Source: Larimichthys crocea
Lineage: Eukaryota; Chordata; Actinopteri; Sciaenidae
Direction of reading: 5' to 3'
Assembly: GCF_000972845.2 (NCBI RefSeq)
Contig: NC_040033.1
Coordinates: 5,732,241 to 5,796,240 of the forward strand
Length of the DNA: 64,000 bases
Shown piece after piece: positions 34,294-45,060 of the stretch (positions are counted from its first letter, which is position 1; the number at the start of each line of letters is the position of its first letter). The translations under genes and the position numbers were made by a program. The notes under the pieces were generated by a model. That model saw only the letters and a program-made list of their open reading frames with translations, made no database searches and was not told the origin of the DNA.

Positions 34294-34453
34294 CTTGTTA
34301 ACAGCGGTCAGATTATTTGTCACATCACACAGGGATATTTCCATTTCGGTGTGACTGCCACCGGCGCCCACAGAGACCGAGGCAGATGACCTTTTCACCA
34401 CAAAGTAGCAGGACTCTCTTGGCCCACTACACGGCCAGGAGCATTGTGTGGGA
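34294..34453 (-). CDS. Possible internal coding exon, unknown protein
   Basis: On the minus strand an open frame runs to a good donor, AACAAG|GTAAGT (GTAAGT at 34293-34288). The last residues before it read SSASVSVGAGGSHTEMEIS and then LCDVTNNLTAVNK. Upstream, a CTGTCTCAG acceptor-like word would start the exon at 34453. The frame stays open to about 34492. I recognise no domain or gene, the frame also continues past the donor, and no matching exon was found. It could be chance, with a conserved non-coding element underneath. Confidence 0.18.
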
Positions 34454-35110
34454 CTGAGACAGGCTGATTGTGCGGCGCGTGCCCTTTTGATAATTAATTA
34501 ACACAAGTACAAGACAATTAACTTGTTTGCATGCAGCGTCACTGTTCTTCTGTGTGCTGCGCTGTGGAGCACATGTGTGGCTGAAGATACAGGTGGGGGA
34601 CGGGAACGCTTTTGGATTTCTGGTAATGGACATCTCGGCGCACTGTCGCAGATGTTACACCGTTTAAGTCCTTTGTTCAATCACAGGAGCATGAAATTGG
34701 TCCAACTGCTGGGACTAAATCGGTTAAGTGGCTTTTAATGTTATTTAAAAATATCTTTATGTGCCGCAAATGCCAGTTTCCCCAGAATGCTTGTTCATCT
34801 TCTTACCATGAGCATTGGTGTCCAACATGAACGTGAGATTTGGCTTCTGGCTGTTTTATTTTCTTGGTTTTGTGTCTTTGTTTTCTCTTCTTGCTGGTTT
34901 GAAATGGGCGATGTTACATATTTCCACACACCAGAGTGTTCAGCATCTTTTGACTCTTAAAATACGAAATAAGTATGAACTCAGGATGTTTTTCTTCAAA
35001 CTTTAACTCTATTTGTATCTTATTTAGTCATGAATCTTGAATGTTAAAGAGAAATCATATCTGTAATCTTGTTTTCTAGTATTTGTTTTAAATATATACA
35101 GCCTTTACTC
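34454..35110. other. Unannotated non-coding stretch
   Basis: An AT-rich word TAATTAATTAAC lies near 34491-34502. I see no gene. Confidence 0.5.
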
Positions 35111-35127
35111 CAAACTGATATATATAA

Positions 35128-35170
35128 CGACTGTAATGGATTCAACTTTTAGATGAATCCATCACAGTCG
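35128..35170. other. Stable hairpin: 17-bp stem, 9-nt loop
   Basis: Arms 35128-35144 (CGACTGTAATGGATTCA) and 35154-35170 are complementary at 16 of 17 positions around the loop 35145-35153. Further outward, 'gatatatata' (about 35117-35126) and 'aatatatatt' (about 35180-35189) can pair after an asymmetric internal loop. The whole fold of about 75-85 nt has the size of a microRNA precursor or of a tiny inverted-repeat transposon. I do not recognise a known microRNA seed. Confidence 0.6.
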
Positions 35171-35189
35171 TATGGTGGAAATATATATT

Positions 35190-36094
35190 GATGGCCATGG
35201 TCACTGCCTCCTCTCCTTTGCTGTTTTCTGAGTGCCCATAATAGCAAAGGAGCTTCTAGGTACAACTGAAAACACTGTACAAAGTGGGATTATGTAATGG
35301 CTAGTGTCATTATTTGTCAGCAGTGGATGCGCTGGATAAAAATCACATGAAATTGTCAATTTGTCCTCAGGATTTTTCAAGGCCATTTATGAAATGTACA
35401 GAGAATGATTTGTATTCCAGCCTTGTTTGTTTCCCGTTTCTATGCCTGCATGCAAGAGTGTGAAAAAAACACCTGGGACGTCTTTGAATTTTGATATATT
35501 AAAGACCTCTGCATAAGACTTTGTCACTTCTGATTTGACGCCTGTGTGTTGCTGAGTTAAAGGCAGATATAAGACTGTGAAACACACTGGCTGTTTTAGC
35601 CACAGGTCACCTGTCACACAAGTTACCATGTATTATATTTTATTACAGGCTGCCTCTGTCCTGCAAAGCTCGAATTTGTGTCTTAAAGTGGTGTATTATT
35701 TGTTCATAAGAGGTGATTTAGATGGACGTGACCGTTCATGTGATTTGCAAGTTTCTTGTTCTCCTACATTCTTGGAGAGGGTGAGGTGAGAGGTATTCAG
35801 ATGGCAGAGCTTTAATATGAATGAATGAAGACTGTAACTTAAGGACAAGACAGAGCACTCTGGTATATACTGTAGTCATAATCTAAATTTGGAAGCAAAA
35901 CAGCTTCATTAGACTGATTACTCTTAATTTCACAGCTGAGTGGAGCTTCACTTCTATTTTTGAAGAATCCATTTTAAGTATCTTGCTCGGTATAGACCGC
36001 ACAATACGCCAGACATGGGTGTTTAATGTTTGCTTTTGTGCCCCGACTCATTCCTGATTTTGTCTTTTTTTTTTATCTCCAAACCTTTAATAAA
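35190..36094. other. Unannotated non-coding stretch
   Basis: I see no gene or mobile element here. The small frames are on both strands and unrelated to known proteins. Confidence 0.5.
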
Positions 36095-36310
36095 TTAAAG
36101 TTTAGCTCCGTTTAACGTCGCCGATTAATACATATCTGCTACATATCTCCGGGAAGTCAATCAAATCCAGTGGAGCCAGAGCCTTATCAAAAAAGATTAG
36201 TGTGAAATCAACACAAATGCATTTTCTTCTGCAGTCTGCCGCATTTTGCTCATCAAACTGCTGCTTCGTATGAAAAGCGACGCATACAGTTCAGGTGTTA
36301 AATAAAATCT
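36095..36310. promoter_or_regulatory. Enhancer-like non-coding block (candidate)
   Basis: This is a non-repetitive block with several TAAT/ATTA and Pbx-like words ('gattaatac' near 36123, 'gtcaatcaaatcc' near 36157-36169, 'gaaatcaacac' near 36205). It has no reading frame of note. The inference rests on texture and motif density alone. Confidence 0.25.
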
Positions 36311-36689
36311 GAATATTCTGGATTTTTTTTTCGATGCACAGAGAGAGTTATAGATTTAATCTGTATCGCTCATTTCTTTATTTCCATTCCGTTGTACATC
36401 TATCAGCAAAACAAGCCCCAAGGTAGAGAGCGATAATGAGATCATTCTTTAGACTCATTAAGTCAAGGTGAAACGTAAGGGTAAGTTAATCAATTATGCA
36501 GACCTGTTATACATGTTGGGCTCTGATGCTGGAAGAAAAAGCTTTTGTCAGTACATCTTAGGTTTGTGCTAGAGGGGTGAAGCAAAGGTTAGTGTTGGTA
36601 TGGCTTAATAATCTGAAGTAAAGATCCTAATGGGCACTTAAATGGACTGCACTCTTAAGAAAAGAGGTGAGGGTGTGCTAAATGTGTTT

Positions 36690-37100
36690 GTGCATGTGTG
36701 TCCAGGCTCATCTCCGAGCAGGGCTACACGCTTTCTCGCTTCAGCCGAACTGGAGCATTTCTGGTTTCACTTAGTAGGCACAGGTGCCTCTGGAAGGAGA
36801 GCACCCAGCATGCGAGGCAGAAGCCATGGGCATCCTTCATAATCAGATTCTGCAGGAGCTGATAGCGAGAAGAGGCCGGTAGTACTCTGGCAGCCATGCA
36901 GGTCTTCCTTAAACACATTCTCCTGAAAGCAGAGGGCAAGAGAGAGTGGAAGGGATGCTGGCCTGCTATTGTTCCTTCCCATTGAACCCTGCTGTGGTAG
37001 TGAATGGCTTTTTCTGGTGCCTTTGGCACATGAGGCTCACAGCTGTCTAGCTTCCAGCCCTTAGCTGTGTGCCACACGCTTCTTGGCTTTAAAATGAACT
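36690..37100 (-). other. GC-rich island with coding-like composition, unidentified
   Basis: About 400 bp is clearly richer in G and C than either side and holds two overlapping minus-strand frames (117 codons, 37077-36724; 71 codons, 36982-36767). In the first, 'DAHGFCLACW' resembles the D-x-H-x-x-C-x-x-C-L knuckle of some retroelement proteins, but the context does not continue convincingly. A worn retroelement fragment is my best guess. Confidence 0.25.
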
Positions 37101-37869
37101 GCCCACAGTGCTTGTGGTTTTGCTTGCGAGGCCACTCGGGTAAAGCAGAATCAGGTCGCGCTGGAGTTTACAACCTGTAGACTTTCAAGATACTATCCTG
37201 CAATACCACAGGCCCTGTAAAAGTGGCAAAAATGTATAGGGCGAATACTGTAGAGCACTTAAAATATCCTGCTGGTTTTGGTCTGATGGTTTGATATAAC
37301 AGAAGGGGAGAAAATGGTAATTGCAAACCTGAAAAAAGCCTTTGATTCAAAGGACATGGGGACTTTTAAATGTAACCTGTTGAAACATTTATTTCTGAAA
37401 GCTCTAATTGTTTGGATTGTTTGAAAATTGATGAAAGGACGGCAAAAGAAAATGACATAGAAAGATTGGCAAAATATGTTTTAATTAACAAAGTTAGACA
37501 CGGGCTTATCAAAGGAGATGGACTACAAAAAGAAACTAATGAATGAAGTCTTTCCCCCCCATTGATTTATTACCTCAGTAAATAGTTTCCTTATGAGTTT
37601 ATGGTCTCAATCACTAGCTTCAAGTCTTCTTTCATTTTGTAAATGATGGTACCATTTAGAGTAAAATAGACAAAAAAAGTATTGTGTGGTTTATTGCATG
37701 GCTACCTTGTGATTGACAAGTCGTTCTCAGTGAGTCTGTCCAGCACCGGGCTCATGAAACTCAGATCAAACTGTCAAACGAGGCAGCGCTGATCAAATAT
37801 GAATCAAAATTCTGTGACTGCACTGCCCAAGTGTTTTCATGAACATTTCATTGTGCTGTTTAGCTGTAA
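37101..37869. other. Unannotated non-coding stretch
   Basis: Plain AT-rich DNA with no recognised gene or mobile element. Confidence 0.5.
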
Positions 37870-38060
37870 TACGTCAAAAACCAGAGTGCAGCCAGGTAGT
37901 CACCCACCAGCTCCAGACTCTCATCCAAATGCACTCCCACCTGGCTTTGAAACCAAGATGACGTCCAACCAATGATGCCAAACTCGAGGCTACAAAATGG
38001 TTGTCCAGTCCACTGACCAAAGCGTGTTGTCATGGTAAGTTTGCACTTGGTGTTAGACTC
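37870..38060 (-). repeat. Common teleost dispersed repeat, reversed part
   Basis: The words 'tttgaaaccaagatgacgtcc' split around 37948-37966, 'ccaaactcgaggctacaaaa' (37979-37998) and 'ccagtccactgacc' (38006-38019) match, in reverse orientation, the part of the abundant fish repeat that normally lies before the segment seen at 3828-4070. Strand is given relative to that copy. Boundaries are approximate. Confidence 0.55.
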
Positions 38061-38379
38061 TGTAAAAGAGTAGTCGCTCCCTGTGGAGATATAAAGAGCT
38101 CATTGTAAAAGGAAACAAACACATAATTCTGTTACTAAATCTACCTATTATACAGAAAAACATGCTGAATATCCCGAGAAAACATAATTACCCTGAAGAA
38201 AACCTCACCGCCTCCACATCTTATTCACATATAGTACTTTACTTGACATGTTTAAGACTCAGCGTTCACGGCGTCCACCCGAGCGCCGCTGCACGATGAT
38301 TGAAAACTTCTTCAAGGACACTTTTCTTTATTTTGCTCTTTGCAGGAGCATTTTTCTCTACAGCAATCAAATAACCCTC

Positions 38380-38700
38380 AACGATGAATTATTCATGCAA
38401 TTACTCGTTGTAAATGTAATTATTATAGCAGTGTTACCTCAGGCTCTTTCATTAACACAGTTAGGAAACAGAAACAAGTTGAAATTAAACAAAACTCATT
38501 TTTAACCAAATTTCATTAAAGCGTGTAACTTTTAATTAATGATTGGGTTTGTAATGAAAACTGCAGGAAAATCTTAAATTACCTGCGCTTGTAATCGTCT
38601 TCTGTAACTTTTAAGGCCAGGAAACCTTTTTCAGGATGAATAATTTTCCACTTCTACAAGCTTTTAGAGACAAGCCTTATTTTCATTTTGGGATAAATTT
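38380..38700. promoter_or_regulatory. Enhancer-like non-coding block (candidate)
   Basis: An AT-rich but non-repetitive block carries many homeodomain words: 'gcaattactcgt' near 38398, 'gtaattatta' near 38417, 'taattaatgattggg' near 38533 and 'gtaatgaaaac' near 38551. Frames at 38248-38505 and 38636-38848 have no recognised domain. The call is an inference. Confidence 0.25.
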
Positions 38701-39599
38701 TTCGCACAAAAAATTATCGAAGATGTCAACAGAGAAAACTAACGATGCTTTCGCCGGATTGGCTGCATTAGAAAACAATGAACTGAAATCTTCTAGGAGA
38801 CAATTTCTCCCCTACTCTCACTGTTTACAGATAACTAGCTGCTCATAATTTGAGTTTTGTATTATAAAGCACTAGATGCTGACTGTGGCTGTTTTTCCTA
38901 CTTGTTTCTATGCATAAACACCCCGACTGTGACAAGAACACCACACTTACTCAACAGGGATTTGTATCTTATACGCTAACTACATGCATATTAATTATGC
39001 TTTCAAACTATATGCCTCACACAAGAGGCTTAGCCTGCATCTAATTAACATTTTAGGTTTAATTCTCAAGCTGCTCGGAGTCCGACTTTATCCACATTTG
39101 TTTTTTTTTTAAATAAAATCTGATAATGAAAGAAGATGAGGGAGGAGTGTGGAAGAGAACCTTGTTTACATGTTACATGTTAAAAAAAAAACCCTGCTCC
39201 TGTGCAACATCAGATCAGAAGGGAGTGCTGATGATTTATTTATCCCGGGATCAGCTTGCCTCGGAGAACCTACTGGGGCACCGAGCTTACAAGGTTACAG
39301 GCTGAAAACCTTCATGTGTCAGCCTTGAGAAGTGAGCTGTGAGAGCAAATAACCCTGCGATACTTGTATGAAAACAAACTGAACAATTATAGACTTACAT
39401 CACTCACCTTCATGACTGTACTGTATCCACAGCGACATTTTATATGTGTGCACATGTAAGCACAAACAAACTTTTATGCACTTTCTCCGCTAATTATGTA
39501 TCATTTACTTAAACACTCCATTTGCATCTAGTAAGATGCTTTGCTGTACTGTTTATTTTTGATGTAGTAAACACTGCTAGTTCTATCTGCAGTTATTGA

Positions 39600-39990
39600 G
39601 GTGAACAATATCAGACTCAAGATGCAAACACAAAGCCAGAGACTGAATCAGTGAGGAGCGGGGTGATGTACGGGGGTGGTGAAGGGCTGGTGGTGGCAGA
39701 TTTCCGAGGCGAAGGGGTGACGAAGTGACAGAGCTGGACTTGGCAGGTGAGTGGCAGAGAGGTTCTTCCTGGGGCAGAAGGAGAGCAGAGCTGGGCAGAG
39801 TTTCCACGAGCAAAACAACTAGGACAACGGTTGGCCGAAGCTCAGTTACGAAGACTGAACGATCCAGTGCTGTCTGGGAGGTAGAGCACGGTCTTTTGAA
39901 CTGCAGCGGTGATTGGTGGATGAGGAACAGGTGGTGAGGTGATCTGGCAGGTGAGAGGGAAACCAGAGGCCACACACAAGAAACACACAC
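39600..39990 (+). repeat. GC-rich dispersed repeat (caggtga/gaaccagagg type)
   Basis: A G-rich segment runs from 'aaagccagagactgaatcag' near 39632 through 'ttcctggggcagaaggagagc' near 39766 and 'gctcagttacgaagactgaac' near 39839 to 'gatgaggaacaggtg' and 'aaccagaggcca'. This word order recalls, from memory, a repeat widespread in fish. The 165-codon minus-strand frame (40080-39583) is a by-product of the purine bias, not a gene. Confidence 0.45.
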
Positions 39991-40879
39991 ACAGAAACAA
40001 AAGTTAAAGAAGAGTTTTGAACCATGCATCATAGAGAAAAGACGTCTTATGAAGTCAGTTTTCAGTATGGTGCATATCAAACGTCACCCCGGCTGCATAA
40101 AAGAAGATAATCGTCCCTTCAGATGTACATTTCCATTCACAACACCATGACTAACTTCATCAAAATATTTACATGCACAGTGTCTCATGCTAACATGTAC
40201 ATTATAACTAATCGTAGTTGACATGGCTGTAAGACAAAACATACACAAAGCTTTCCTTAATTACAGCTTCTAGAGGAGAGATAAAGGCAACTGATGAGCG
40301 TGACAGTTGAGGCTCGTACAGTATGTCATCATGCTGCTGCGCTGTGGGAACGCTTTTGTTAATTAGTTTTGTGAAGAAAATTGGCATGTTACAAAATAAA
40401 TAGATAAAAACAATTTTTAGATAATGACTCTGCTATCATCACATTGCTTTGAAAAGTCTGTGTTCTGCTTACTGGGGTTTTTCGTATTGCCCAGGCTCAG
40501 ATATCTTCTGCTTACAAACTATAGTAAACTAGAAACATGTTGATTCTACTGATTTTTGCAAGATTTGTTAATTTGGGTTAACATAAAACTATATATACGT
40601 ACCGGTATATATACACACTAATGCATTAATCTCAGGCAGGGAAGGTGATTACAGGAAGTGTAGGATTCAGCAAAAAGCATATCTTAGCCTCTGCTGCATC
40701 CAATTTGATCATTATTCTTTTTAATATATGTTTCTCACATTATGGCAGTGCAATGCTAGATTGCACTGTGCATGAAAATAAGTGGGTCAAAGAGAACAAA
40801 ACTAAATACAAAGATGTATTAGTTTTTTTTTGTTTTTAGAAATCCATTCTTTTATTTCTTTAAAGGAAGTTTTAAATTG
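39991..40879. other. Unannotated non-coding stretch
   Basis: I see a short near-palindrome at about 40590-40615 ('tatatatacgtaccggtata'). No gene is recognised. Confidence 0.5.
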
Positions 40880-41070
40880 TGTTAATTAGTTCTCAGATAC
40901 AGCAGTGTGTCATCAGCATAACAGTGAAATGTGACGCTGAAGTGATAAAATTACAGGCAGCACAGAGACGTGCTAAGAGAAAACAAGAGCGGACCAAGCA
41001 TGGAGCCTTGTGGAACACCAATGGGGTCAGTTTGATCCACATCTTGAGTGGGTCCATGTCATTTTTAAAA
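40880..41070 (-). pseudogene. LINE reverse-transcriptase fragment (L2/Rex-type)
   Basis: Read on the minus strand, the block encodes GVPQGSMLGPLLFSLS (GVPQG from 41019 to 41005) and then, in a shifted frame, FHCYADDT (about 40935-40908). These are RT motifs B and C of CR1/L2/Rex-type non-LTR retrotransposons, where YADD carries the catalytic aspartates. The normal spacer between them is about 15 residues and here contains a stop and a frameshift. The rest of the RT and the endonuclease are not visible, so this is a short dead fragment. The open frames in this interval on both strands (40879-41103) are accidental. Confidence 0.85.
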
Positions 41071-43769
41071 CAGCAGAAAAGAAAATGTGAATACTTCACC
41101 TGAACTCAGTGAAATCAGATCAGAGAATGAGCAGCCAGTATAACAATTAACCATGAGATAAACAATGCAATTGATATTAAGTGCTAAAAAAAATTGCAAA
41201 GAATGAACTCTTGTCAAGATAATTTTGTTTAATTTTATTCACTAATGGGCTGACAAAACTGTTGATGAAATCAGCACAAAGCTTTCATCAGAACAGACAG
41301 GAGTGAGCTCTGTTTTTAAAGAAATTAAAATAGAAATAGGGGGAAAGAGAAGAAGAGTAAAAAAGACATTGCATCGCAGATGCATTAATAAATTGTCATG
41401 CATGTGATCTAAAATACAACAATCACATCTTATGATTTCCAAACTCTGTCCATCATTCATTTGTTACACTGATACTTTTTGAGACTATGTCGACCTACAT
41501 CTCATGTCAAGTCAAAATAATTGGTTTATTTCCTTGTGACTGAACCAAAGGGCTTCACAGAGTCATAGTGTAGAAATCATCAAGGTAGGATATATATATA
41601 TATAAATAAAAAGACTGAGAGTGAGGGGATACATTCCCAATGAACCCGTACAAAGTGTGCTTCATTTCAACAATTAGTATTCATGGCTGTTCATTGTATG
41701 GATGTAGAGATTATTAATAATGTGCTCTCTCATTGCATGTTTAATAATCTGTCATCACAACAGTCGACCTTTCTCGACATGATTGAAACAGACTTCCTTT
41801 CGACCTCTTTCCTTTCACAAATCTTTGCTCTCATCCTAGTTTGTATTCCTCAGTGCGCGTCCTCCTGGCACATACACTTTACTATTTGCTTCACCCCCAG
41901 CTGTGCCTCAGTTGTTTGTCATGCATCGATGAAAGGCACACGCTGAACTCCATGTACACCCGCTGTCATTTACGTTGAGTTGTTTTTGGAGGGAGATTCT
42001 AGGCTTTGGGAAACCTCAACTGCTCACTGGTGGGTCTCTGGTAGAAGAGTGGATTCACGACGTCTCTCAGTGTACAATGAAACATAATTCTGAAATGTAT
42101 TAATGCTTTGTTACGCTTCTCCACTTCACAGCTGGTTAATATAAGCAGTGGCACATGTTTTGTTTTTTTAACTTAGAGAGCAATGAGAAGCGTCAGTGAT
42201 GAACCGTGATGAAAATGAACATGCATCCTAGAATATCCGACCTTGAGAGACTTTTCGTGAAAGCATCACATACTAATTACTGTTTATCTAAGCAAAGAAC
42301 AGTACATTCAATCTTTTTAGGCTGAAAAATACCCAGAAAATCAGATGTGTCACTCTGCTTTCGGATAATCTTCATGTAACATGAGGAGAAATTCATTATC
42401 TATACAGTAAACAACATGTGTTCTCTCATTTGTTTTGTCCAATTTAGCAATTTCTTGTTTAAGAAAATAAAAATAATTTGGATTATTTGCAGTCCTGCAA
42501 GGTTAATAGGGGTTAAATGTATCTCTGTTTTATTCCAATGTCTATCTGTCAGCATTTGTATTGAATTATATTATAATACATTCTTCTATAACAGGTAGTT
42601 TATCCATACCACATGTTATTCCTTTGCTGAGCTGATTAGTTAGTTGTGTTTTTTTACTGCCATGACTCAATTTAGGTGCAGTAATGTCTCATTTTGTCAT
42701 GTATAAATGAGCTTTTATGGAAATAACCATTTCTAATAATTCATAATAATTTAGACACCAAAAGTTAGTTAATATCTTTATTTTATATAGTTTATATCTA
42801 ACTTGGCCCAAAAGCTCCAAAAGAAGAAAGCAGATTAAACAAAATATTTTGTGCCAATGTAGTAACAAAAGATATAAATAAATATTTTGGATTAGGAAAA
42901 AAAAATCCATAAACAAACCTGCAGAAAAAGGAAGAACAACCAAGATGCACAGACATATTGCTTCAGCACCTTACATGCATATAGATTTATATACATAATG
43001 CATACAAACGGTGTATAAACAGATCATAATTCGAAAGAAAAGAAAGAATTTGCTGCCCAATATTTTGAGGTATTGTCAAACTTTATTTGGCAAAACTCAC
43101 AGCCTGACTCTACATGTTTTGACATTCATCCAGGGAAACCAGTTTGGTGCTCACCGATCATAAGGAAGAACATAAGATGATATCTCTTTTATGTTTTGAC
43201 AGTTAATGCAGCACGGGGCACAAATGTTGACGTGTTTCTTTGTTGGTGTCATCCATTATTGGGAATTAAAGACAATTCTTTGGCGTTATGCGTAGCGGTG
43301 GATTTGTTTGGGGGGAAAAATCCCTCATATTGTTCTTTTATTGTCACATTGAAAGACAAACAAAGCCGTGTGTGTTCAGAGAGTTTCAAGATTCAGTTCC
43401 AGAGAGGTGTTTGCTTTAGCATGCTGGATACTATTTTTGACTTGTAACAGAAATAAATGTTTTATCACCATTAAACTTAAACGTATGGATCAAACCCACC
43501 GGCTAAATTTCATAAAACCTCACAAAGAAAACTCTAATTTATTCGTCATTTCGTTTTATTTTGGCTTTGTTTATCGTGCTCACAGATTAAGTAAGATGAA
43601 AGAACGCAAACATAACATCTGAATGTGTGTCAAAATATGAGCTCTCCAAGGCCTGATTCACTGCAGGCGGTAAAACCTTGAAAAGGAAACTTTTTCAAGG
43701 ACAAAAAAGAAACACTTAATATGACTGAGTAGAGGCAATGGGGTCTACAGACTGATCCGATGAGAAGAT
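41071..43769. other. Unannotated non-coding stretch
   Basis: A (TA)n tract lies at 41590-41605. The remainder is plain AT-rich DNA, and no gene or mobile element is recognised. Confidence 0.5.
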
Positions 43770-43985
43770 GTGTAATTAATTCATCTTTTCTCAATTCCAT
43801 TGCCTGTCAGGCATCCCCGTGGCACGCTGTGCCGTTATTATTTTGCCATTAATGACAACTCGCTATCAATCACAAAGAGTTTCTTAACTCTCAGCTGCTT
43901 GATTATGAACTGCTCATCTTCCCATCCTCAACAATGAGTAATTGCCTGGGATCAGCTTGGGGAGCCTATGACAAATGAAGGTTAA
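43770..43985. promoter_or_regulatory. Strong enhancer-like block (candidate CNE)
   Basis: This is the best-looking regulatory candidate. TAATTAAT lies at 43773-43780, an ATTAATGA homeodomain word at about 43848-43855, ATCAATCA (Pbx/Hox-like in reverse) at 43865-43872, directly overlapping CACAAAG (TCF/SOX-like) at 43871-43877, and a GGCAC-3nt-GTGCC palindrome near 43821-43833. The sequence is non-repetitive and of even composition, with no coding frame. Conservation itself cannot be judged here. Confidence 0.35.
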
Positions 43986-44800
43986 CAAATGAGGACTTTG
44001 AAGTATCTCGTCTGAAAGCGATTAATAACGACTTGACAACTTGTATAAGCACGGCAGAGAGATGCTTATGTGGTCGACACGAGGAAAAAAACAAAAACAA
44101 AAAAAAAACAGGATGTCCGGAGATTGTGATGGTGCTGGCATATGTCTAAGGTTTCCGCGATTATCATCAATGTTCCAGAGTTGCCGGCTAAAGGAAGATG
44201 GAGCGAGTAAGAGGCAAGTGCAGAGAGAGATTTTTCTACAAAGGCTTAGCAGGGCTGAAAGGAAGCTGTGATAAGGCTTCTAAACGTATAAGTCTTTGCC
44301 AGGACTTGCACTGTGGTGAAAATGTAATCATAACAGACAAGAAAAGATAAGCTATGGAAATAATCGTGTTTTTTATTCTTCCAGCCAGAACATAATAGAA
44401 GCATCAATCTCAACATTGCAGCTATTAAGACTTATAACAGCACATAAATGAAAGTCTAAACAAGTGTTTAGAAGACGCCAAACATGAAATTAATGAAATT
44501 AAGCAGGAAGGTAAGAAAGGTAAGTAGCGTTTAAGCTGTTTTCAAGATCTTCTTCTGTTCTGTTTCTTATTATAACTGTTGAAAATACTTCAGGTACTCT
44601 AAATAACTTAAAGTGTGACTGTGACCACCAGGAGCACCCTCCTAAATGACAGACTTATCAGAAATGTCAGTCAAGGACATTTCGGTGATTGAAGTGTGTC
44701 AGAAATCGCAGCAGGCTTTAGCAGGCTCCTGTCATAATAGAGACAAAAATTACAGATTGCTCTGTTTTGTTTATTTTAGGATGTTCTTTTATTTATTTTG
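43986..44800. other. Unannotated non-coding stretch
   Basis: The 76-codon lysine-rich frame at 44041-44271 crosses an A tract and is not convincing. Nothing else is recognised. Confidence 0.5.
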
Positions 44801-44890
44801 TAACCGTTATATTATCAGATAAATGTCTAATAACAGAAAAAAAACTAACCGTTATATTATCAGATAAATGTCTAATAACAGAAAAAAAAC
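44801..44890. repeat. Perfect 45-bp tandem duplication
   Basis: Units 44801-44845 and 44846-44890 are identical. The unit begins 'taaccgttatattatcag' and ends in an A8C run. There are only two copies. Confidence 0.96.
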
Positions 44891-44976
44891 ACACAAAAAT
44901 AATGAAAATAATTGAAAATAGAGCATAATCTTGCACCAAAATGCATATCCTGTCTGCCAGCTGATGTCTATTCCAA

Positions 44977-45060
44977 ATGGATCTACATAATTTTGAATAG
45001 TTAAGGAACTTTTAATCATGGATCTACATAATTTTGAATAGTTAAGGAACTTTTAATCAT
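44977..45060. repeat. Perfect 41-bp tandem duplication
   Basis: Units 44977-45017 and 45018-45058 are identical, and the match extends two bases further. The unit begins 'atggatctacataatttt'. It lies only 86 bp after the 45-bp duplication, which has an unrelated sequence. Confidence 0.96.

Noticed and set aside
39583..40080. 165-codon minus-strand frame
   Set aside because: It is produced by the purine-rich dispersed repeat on the other strand, has no domain, and is opposed by another frame.
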